Below are positions 36,453 through 41,197 of a stretch of DNA of 41,197 bases, piece after piece (position 1 is the first letter of the stretch; every line of letters begins with the position of its first letter). The notes below the pieces were generated by a model. The model had not been told where the DNA came from. It saw nothing but the letters and a program-made list of their open reading frames with translations, and made no database searches. The stretch covers positions 1 through 41,197 of IMG/VR virus record IMGVR_UViG_3300013103_000021; one strand, written 5' to 3'. The position numbers were made by a program, and so were the translations under genes. The stretch comes from a virus.

Positions 36453-38595
36453 TTTCTACCTCTGACTTATTCTCTTTGTAGCCAGCATCATTACCCTGCA
36501 TGCCAGCCTCAATTCGTGTTAATTCTAAAGCAGTGCTAGTCTCTAATTGCTCATACTGCAACTCGAGCTGCTCAGACCTATTCTGCTCTTCCAGTAATAT
36601 CTTGACTTGATCTAGTTCTTGCTGCAGAGCTTTGACATCGCCCTCAGACTCGAGCTTGTAAGCATCGAGAGCATTCTTGGCTTGATCTGCCTCAGCCTTA
36701 TACTCAACGCCCTGATGCTGAGCACGTGCCTTACCCATCTCAGCATCAGCAAGCTTATTCTGTGCCTGAGCCATGTCAGCTTCCATCTTCTGCTGTTGCT
36801 CTTGCTGAACTCTCTGCTGCTCAGATTTTTGCTGTTGAATCTCTTGACCTTCTTTCGACTCAGGATCAATGAAGTATCTCGTCGCTCCATTAAGGCCCGA
36901 GAACTTACAGAAGTCATCGAGCGTATCAAATATCTTCTTCTGGTTAGATATTACCTGATTAGGATCAGCAGCAAGTTTCTCTTGAATCAGGAGAATCTCT
37001 CTGATTGCTGATACCTGCTGGTTGTGATTACCAGTGCCTGTACCTACCCTGACCGTGCTGCTAACCCTGTCGCCCCATGTGGCTGGATTAATCTTGTGCC
37101 ATTGGCCTTTGTACTTGAAGTCTTTTACTGTATCGATGTGACTAACAGTAAGATCACGAATCTTGTAACACAGAGGCTTGATACCTGTCTCTGCTATCAC
37201 TCGAATAATAAGGCCTACGAGCTCTTCCTTAGCAGTCATGAGGCGATCTACGCCCTCAGACCCGACCCTATCACCAATATTCTGTGGAGTTCCATTACCA
37301 TCTGGATCAACGCCAGTCCGCCCGGCACGAACTCTGTCCAGGTAGTCCATCATCTTGTAGACGTTATCGCCAATCTGAGGAGTGACTAGAGGAGCCACAG
37401 CATCTAATCGCTTGGCTCGGATAATGCCACCAGGACGACTTACCAGTAGATCGTCGATGTTTACCTGGTTCTCTACTACGATATTACGCTGATTGTTCTG
37501 GAGATACACGTTGTCAAACATGTTTCTCCATAAGGTAGTCTTCTGATCCTGGATTTGCTTCACTCGGTCAAAGATTGACAGACCTTGAAATTTGTGACTC
37601 ATCAGGAATGTAGTAGTAGATACCCACGGCATACCTTCGATAGGTTCTACAGAGATCACGTGCGAAGGTGTATTGCCTCCAGCAACAGTAATCTTAGTTA
37701 GTTCGGAGATGCCATTACCATTAAGATCGATCAACATGAAACATTCAGCGATCTCATACAATTCTTGCGACGGGTCGTTGCTGTCGTATGTAAGTGCCTC
37801 GTCCTCGTCCTGCGCAGCAAAGCGATACGTGCGTTCCGTATAGTCCACACCTGCATTCAATTGCTCTATGACAGCATCCTTTACGCCCATACCTCTAAGC
37901 TCAGATGCTGTCTTCAGCATCACGTGGGCAGTAAATCGTGCCGTAGATAGGTCAATACTGTCGTGAAAGCTGTTAACCCGGAACTCCTCAGGAGGCACTG
38001 AGTCCACCTGGACGCTCTTAGTTACCCTCGTAACCTTAACTCTGACATCATACCATGTCTGTGGCTCAGGACCAGCTGGTCCCATAACAGGTTCACCCTC
38101 GTACTCGCTCATCTCTGTGAGCTCAGTGCCCTCGGTGCCAAGCAACATCTGAAGCTGCTGCTCGTTAATTCCAGTGTATTCCTTTACCTCCTCTTTCTCT
38201 TCCTCGTTGTAGTAAACCTTGAGGATTCCATTGCGTTGCATCAGCGCATCTTTCACAAACTGGTGCAAAATGATAAAGCCATCGTTCTGCTTCATCAGCA
38301 CGTCATACACGTACTCGCTCTCTAGCTCAGCCTGTAGCTCGTCGCCCTCTCCAGTAGGGTCAAAGATCACCACCTCGTTATTCTGTGTGAAGCTTTTCAT
38401 CACCTGAGGCAAGATCCACTCGATGGTATCAGCCACGTCAGTCGATATTACTTGACTCCGGCCCTCAACCTCGTTGCCCATAGGATTACCAAGGTAATAG
38501 TCGAGAGACTCCTCTAGGTCATTTACCTCTGAAGTAAGGTCCGTATCAGCCAGCTCACTCCCGACTATCGACAGTATGGTGCTGTCATCTATCAT
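36445..38595 (-). CDS. Portal protein
   Basis: 716 residues, P22-like in length and composition. The N-terminus (DYYLGNPMGNEVEGRSQVISTDVADTIEW) and the IEWILPQVMKSF block are portal signatures. Beta-rich middle, then TLWRNMFDNVYLQNN and the long helix region, and a Gln/Glu-rich coiled coil at about 600-700 (barrel-like). Forms the dodecameric DNA channel at the capsid vertex. ATG overlaps the terminase stop (ATGA). Confidence 0.92.
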   Translation of the reverse strand: MIDDSTILSIVGSELADTDLTSEVNDLEESLDYYLGNPMGNEVEGRSQVISTDVADTIEWILPQVMKSFTQNNEVVIFDPTGEGDELQAELESEYVYDVLMKQNDGFIILHQFVKDALMQRNGILKVYYNEEEKEEVKEYTGINEQQLQMLLGTEGTELTEMSEYEGEPVMGPAGPEPQTWYDVRVKVTRVTKSVQVDSVPPEEFRVNSFHDSIDLSTARFTAHVMLKTASELRGMGVKDAVIEQLNAGVDYTERTYRFAAQDEDEALTYDSNDPSQELYEIAECFMLIDLNGNGISELTKITVAGGNTPSHVISVEPIEGMPWVSTTTFLMSHKFQGLSIFDRVKQIQDQKTTLWRNMFDNVYLQNNQRNIVVENQVNIDDLLVSRPGGIIRAKRLDAVAPLVTPQIGDNVYKMMDYLDRVRAGRTGVDPDGNGTPQNIGDRVGSEGVDRLMTAKEELVGLIIRVIAETGIKPLCYKIRDLTVSHIDTVKDFKYKGQWHKINPATWGDRVSSTVRVGTGTGNHNQQVSAIREILLIQEKLAADPNQVISNQKKIFDTLDDFCKFSGLNGATRYFIDPESKEGQEIQQQKSEQQRVQQEQQQKMEADMAQAQNKLADAEMGKARAQHQGVEYKAEADQAKNALDAYKLESEGDVKALQQELDQVKILLEEQNRSEQLELQYEQLETSTALELTRIEAGMQGNDAGYKENKSEVENA

Positions 38596-40007
38596 ACTAT
38601 CATCCTGTTGGTTGTACTATAGTCAATTTCCTGGTCTCCAAACCCGCCAATGATCTCCGCGTCGCCTAGCGCGCCGAGCCCGGCGTATTGTACAGCGTCA
38701 CCGCAGTGGGAATATTTGCTCGCCTTATCAGGCACGTCCTTAAATCGCTCTTCTCCAGATACGTTAAGGCGCTTGTAACAATACCCACCGGATAGACTTT
38801 TGCGAATCATCTTGGCCTTAGGACCAATAACAAACGCGTAATTACCAGTAAAGTCCAACTGCATCATCTTATTAGCCAGCACCTCACGACGTACGGTAAA
38901 ATCGTTGGTGTGCGTAGGCCATGCCACGATGCCTTCCTCTTCCATAATCATAAAAGGAGTTATTTCATCCGTCTGGCTACGCGCCTCGCCCGCTGGGTCT
39001 CCATAAATCTCTATGTCAGTACAGCCGTTATATGGACGAGTGCTTAGCTTCTGCTTCAGTAATTTAGCGAAGTTCTTAGCGCCCATACCATTAAAGTCAG
39101 CAGTTCTCACCGTCACGAGCTCATCGATAACACGAAACTGACCAGAAGGACTGACCTGTACGAACGCAGCGGCAGGGTCCAGCCCAAAGTCTATACCAAT
39201 ATACAGTGTTAGACGTGGGTCAAACTCCACCTTCTCGTCGTAGTGGTGATCGTCCTTGTACTCGGGCCATACTGGCCTGCCCTCAGCCACGAACGCGTAG
39301 TTCCCATGGACATACGATTTTATCCATTCTTTGGTCTTCCCTTTCATCATATTAGTGTAGTAATCGGGTGGCAGGTTCTCCACATTCTCCGCTGTCTCAC
39401 TAATCCCAGAAGGCTGATGGAAAATCTGGTGATTGTCTGGGCAGTCTTCCTCAAACAAGTGATAAATCCAGTGGTCTTGATCCGGTGGGTTGGTGTCCAT
39501 GATAACACCGTACCAGTCGCAACCACCGTCACGGACAGCAGGATACCTACCAGTCCGCGAGCACGCAACGTCGAATATACCCTTCTGTATCTCGCGACAC
39601 TCATTTATAAAGCACCCCGTTAGTTCCAGAGAGAGTAATTTCTTCGTATCCCCAGGCTTGTCTAACGCTCTGAATAAAAACTCAGCCTCCACGCTAGTCC
39701 CATCGTCCAACTGTAACTTCAACAGAAACGTATTATTCTGCACGCTCACTTGTCCCAGTGAAGGGTCAATCCAATCAGCAAACGATTTTTTGGTCGTATC
39801 CTCAAGCTCGCGATACGAGTTGCGTATCACAGCCCATCTCGTTTTCCTCACTCCATTATGGGGAGACTGCAACATGGAGATTCGCAGCATCTCCATTATA
39901 CACGTTATGCTCTTACCGCTGCCAATGGGCCCAAACATGATTTTCACATATTTGTCGGCCATGTGAAATAGCCTACCGGTCACTGATGGCTGGTAGACTA
40001 CCTCCAT
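38592..40007 (-). CDS. Terminase large subunit
   Basis: 471 residues. ATPase: Walker A GPIGSGKS (26-33), Walker B GCFINE (131-136). Nuclease: GIDFGLDPA (D273, D277), then IYGDPAGEARSQ and a C-terminal acidic region. Pumps DNA into the prohead and cuts it. ATG at 40007 overlaps the small subunit stop (TAATG). Confidence 0.95.
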   Translation of the reverse strand: MEVVYQPSVTGRLFHMADKYVKIMFGPIGSGKSITCIMEMLRISMLQSPHNGVRKTRWAVIRNSYRELEDTTKKSFADWIDPSLGQVSVQNNTFLLKLQLDDGTSVEAEFLFRALDKPGDTKKLLSLELTGCFINECREIQKGIFDVACSRTGRYPAVRDGGCDWYGVIMDTNPPDQDHWIYHLFEEDCPDNHQIFHQPSGISETAENVENLPPDYYTNMMKGKTKEWIKSYVHGNYAFVAEGRPVWPEYKDDHHYDEKVEFDPRLTLYIGIDFGLDPAAAFVQVSPSGQFRVIDELVTVRTADFNGMGAKNFAKLLKQKLSTRPYNGCTDIEIYGDPAGEARSQTDEITPFMIMEEEGIVAWPTHTNDFTVRREVLANKMMQLDFTGNYAFVIGPKAKMIRKSLSGGYCYKRLNVSGEERFKDVPDKASKYSHCGDAVQYAGLGALGDAEIIGGFGDQEIDYSTTNRMIV

Positions 40008-40231
40008 TATGGACTCTCTCCAAGGAGGAATCTGAAGTTAACTGGCGCTATGTCGGTATTCACAAACTCAATAGCTTTCTTTTCCGCCTCGCAATATTTA
40101 GCTATCGTCTTGTGGATAGAAATCTTATCTGGCACCGTAGCATCTGGCTCATCCGCTAAATCCAACAAAGAGCACAGCGGATGGTACAGCTCGTCCTTCT
40201 TATGATCCCGCAATAACTGTAGTACACTCAC
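40007..40231 (-). CDS. Probable terminase small subunit (74 aa)
   Basis: GTG start at 40231 with AGG close upstream; first gene of the late operon. Short, helical, charged (ISIHKTIAKYCEAEKKAIEF). Identified by position directly before and overlapping the large subunit; the usual helix-turn-helix DNA-binding region is not obvious in 74 residues, so the assignment is moderate. Confidence 0.65.
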   Translation of the reverse strand: MSVLQLLRDHKKDELYHPLCSLLDLADEPDATVPDKISIHKTIAKYCEAEKKAIEFVNTDIAPVNFRFLLGESP

Positions 40232-40256
40232 CCTGACGCCCTCGCTTATTCTTGTG

Positions 40257-40306
40257 GACTTTAAGTCTTAAAGTCTGACTATATCATGAATTTGAGGGAA
40301 TGTAAA
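40257..40306 (-). promoter_or_regulatory. Late operon promoter with palindromic operator
   Basis: Read on the minus strand: -35 TTTACA (40306-40301), 17-nt spacer, -10 TATAGT (40283-40278). A perfect dyad GACTTTAAG-T-CTTAAAGTC (40257-40275) covers the likely start site about seven bases below the -10. Terminase starts 26 bases further on. It is the only promoter I find in front of the ~20-kb virion operon. Confidence 0.8.
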
Positions 40307-40451
40307 CAGTCTTACATATGATATTTATTCATAAGGAATGGCCAACTAATAACCAAATCTTCCAGATAGAGGGTTCTACCATAATGGACCTTCCATAATT
40401 GACAAACCTTGGTGACGTGGTGATATGTTGGCTGAAAATAAGCCCTAAGTG

Positions 40452-40566
40452 TGCTCACGGCTGATGCAGCGTGTGCTAGCCCCACAGGAAGGGCTTAAGT
40501 GATGAATTATCCAAGTTTATTTAAAGTTGGCTGGTGGACCCCTGGGGACCAAGGTTGTGCCAAAGT
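40452..40566. repeat. Right arm of the ~115-bp imperfect inverted repeat
   Basis: Partner of 903-1017 in opposite orientation (see that entry). Contains the CCCCTGGGG palindrome and the TTTATTTAAAGTTGG block. Confidence 0.75.
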
Positions 40567-40964
40567 GGCCCTTCCATAATATACACTGACAAACCCCCTG
40601 GCGCCAAGCGCTGACGTATTCGAGTGTTTTTGGTATAGGTTTCCTAAAAAATTTTTTTAAATTAGTGTTTCGAGAAACGAGACACTTGGCCCCAGGCGCC
40701 GAGGGCACAGTAGGGAGAGAATAAATAAAAGATAAGGCCCCCCCTCCCCTTCCTGATCCAGGCTCCTGTCCTGTGTCTAGCTACAGCGCTTAGTGAATAG
40801 AGACAGACATCCGAAGCCAGAAGAATAAGATAGAATAACAGAAGCAAGTAAGATTGACAATGATAGTCACCATTATTATTGGCAAGATTAAGACTAAATC
40901 ACAGTGCATGGCGATTAGCGGTAAGAGGCTGTCCAATGTCAAGGTCAGTGTCGATATTAGTACC

Positions 40965-40994
40965 AGTATCGTATTACCAAGTATCGTATTACCA
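40965..40994. repeat. 15-bp tandem repeat, two copies
   Basis: The unit AGTATCGTATTACCA is repeated exactly at 40965-40979 and 40980-40994. Confidence 0.95.
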
Positions 40995-41060
40995 TAAGAT
41001 CTAATCACCATGCTCCAAGCGCCAAGCGCCACGGTCTCAGCTCTTGAACCCTTAGATGGT

Positions 41061-41144
41061 GAACGAAGTGAAGGCTCTGATGTCCTGGGGTTGGTCCTTA
41101 ACATGTCCCTCCAGTCTCCATAAAGAGATGAACGAAGTGAAGGC
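41061..41144. repeat. Direct repeat GAACGAAGTGAAGGC
   Basis: Exact 15-bp copies at 41061-41075 and 41130-41144, each preceded by AGATG (the first with an extra GT). Confidence 0.95.
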
Positions 41145-41197
41145 ATTAAATCCCTTCGAGCGAAGCGAGCGATTTTATTTGTAATTAAATGCAATTA

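Larger units (their letters stand above)
40307..41188. other. Gene-poor stretch before the window end
   Basis: No convincing gene. A 134-codon leftward frame (40790-41194) has a hydrophobic second half but a first half made of repeats, no ribosome site, and it overlaps the direct repeats, so I do not call it. The stretch holds the right arm of the long inverted repeat, a hairpin AAGCCCT / AGGGCTT (40440-40496), a repeat of CCTTCCATAAT (about 40388 and 40568), and GGCGCC-type palindromes. Confidence 0.65.

Noticed and set aside
40790-41194. 134-codon leftward frame with hydrophobic second half
   Set aside because: First half lies over direct repeats and GC palindromes, no ribosome site, no family. 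The hydrophobic part might be membrane-like but support is too weak.

Overview
The window looks like a nearly complete, probably circularised, genome of a tailed phage (Caudoviricetes) with podovirus-type virion genes: a P22-like portal, an SU10-type major capsid protein, a T7-like set of internal virion proteins, a family A DNA polymerase and a primase-polymerase/helicase. I see no tRNA, integrase, RNA polymerase or CRISPR array. An exported PEP-CTERM protein points to a Gram-negative host with an exosortase (such systems are common in aquatic and soil beta- and gammaproteobacteria); this host guess is inference. The reading frame entering at base 1 continues into the last nine bases of the window, where an ATG lies in frame, so the two ends very likely join.

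Layout. (1) 40232-41197 plus 1-1927: a gene-poor, repeat-rich segment spanning the join. It carries a ~115-bp inverted repeat (903-1017 and 40452-40566), tandem and direct repeats, GC-rich palindromes, an AT-rich iteron-like stretch that could be an origin, one small repeat-domain gene and two tiny membrane proteins. (2) 1848-4226 (+): an early cluster of small genes of unknown function behind a strong sigma70-type promoter. (3) 4245-6912 (-): a primase-polymerase/helicase and a small partner gene, read from a divergent control region (6913-7226) with two leftward promoters and one rightward. (4) 7227-19678 (+): the replication, recombination and nucleotide block: DNA polymerase, Cas4-like nuclease, VRR-NUC nuclease, SNF2-type helicase, probable ssDNA-binding protein, MazG-like pyrophosphohydrolase, dNMP kinase, a four-repeat protein, the PEP-CTERM protein, a C2H2 zinc-finger protein, dCMP deaminase, a methyltransferase-like protein, a thymidylate synthase/hydroxymethylase family enzyme and DNA ligase. 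(5) 40231-19675 (-): one long late operon, from terminase through portal, scaffold, capsid, tail and fibres to internal virion proteins. It is tightly coupled by TAATG, ATGA and GTGA overlaps and driven by a promoter at about 40278-40306 with a palindrome over its start site.

Highlights. The major capsid gene is split by an 864-nt group I intron (33921-34784) carrying an HNH homing endonuclease gene; P1 and the P, Q, R and S core elements can be read directly, and Q, R and S lie inside the HNH open frame. The phage encodes a PEP-CTERM sorted protein with signal peptide, flanked by two near-identical hairpins. The thymidylate-synthase-like enzyme has Asn and Asp at the positions of E. coli Asp169 and Asn177, suggesting altered specificity. 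Three near-identical promoters (TTTACA, 17 nt, TATAAT) head three rightward gene groups. No endolysin was recognised; the lysis genes may be among the tiny membrane and lipoprotein genes found here.
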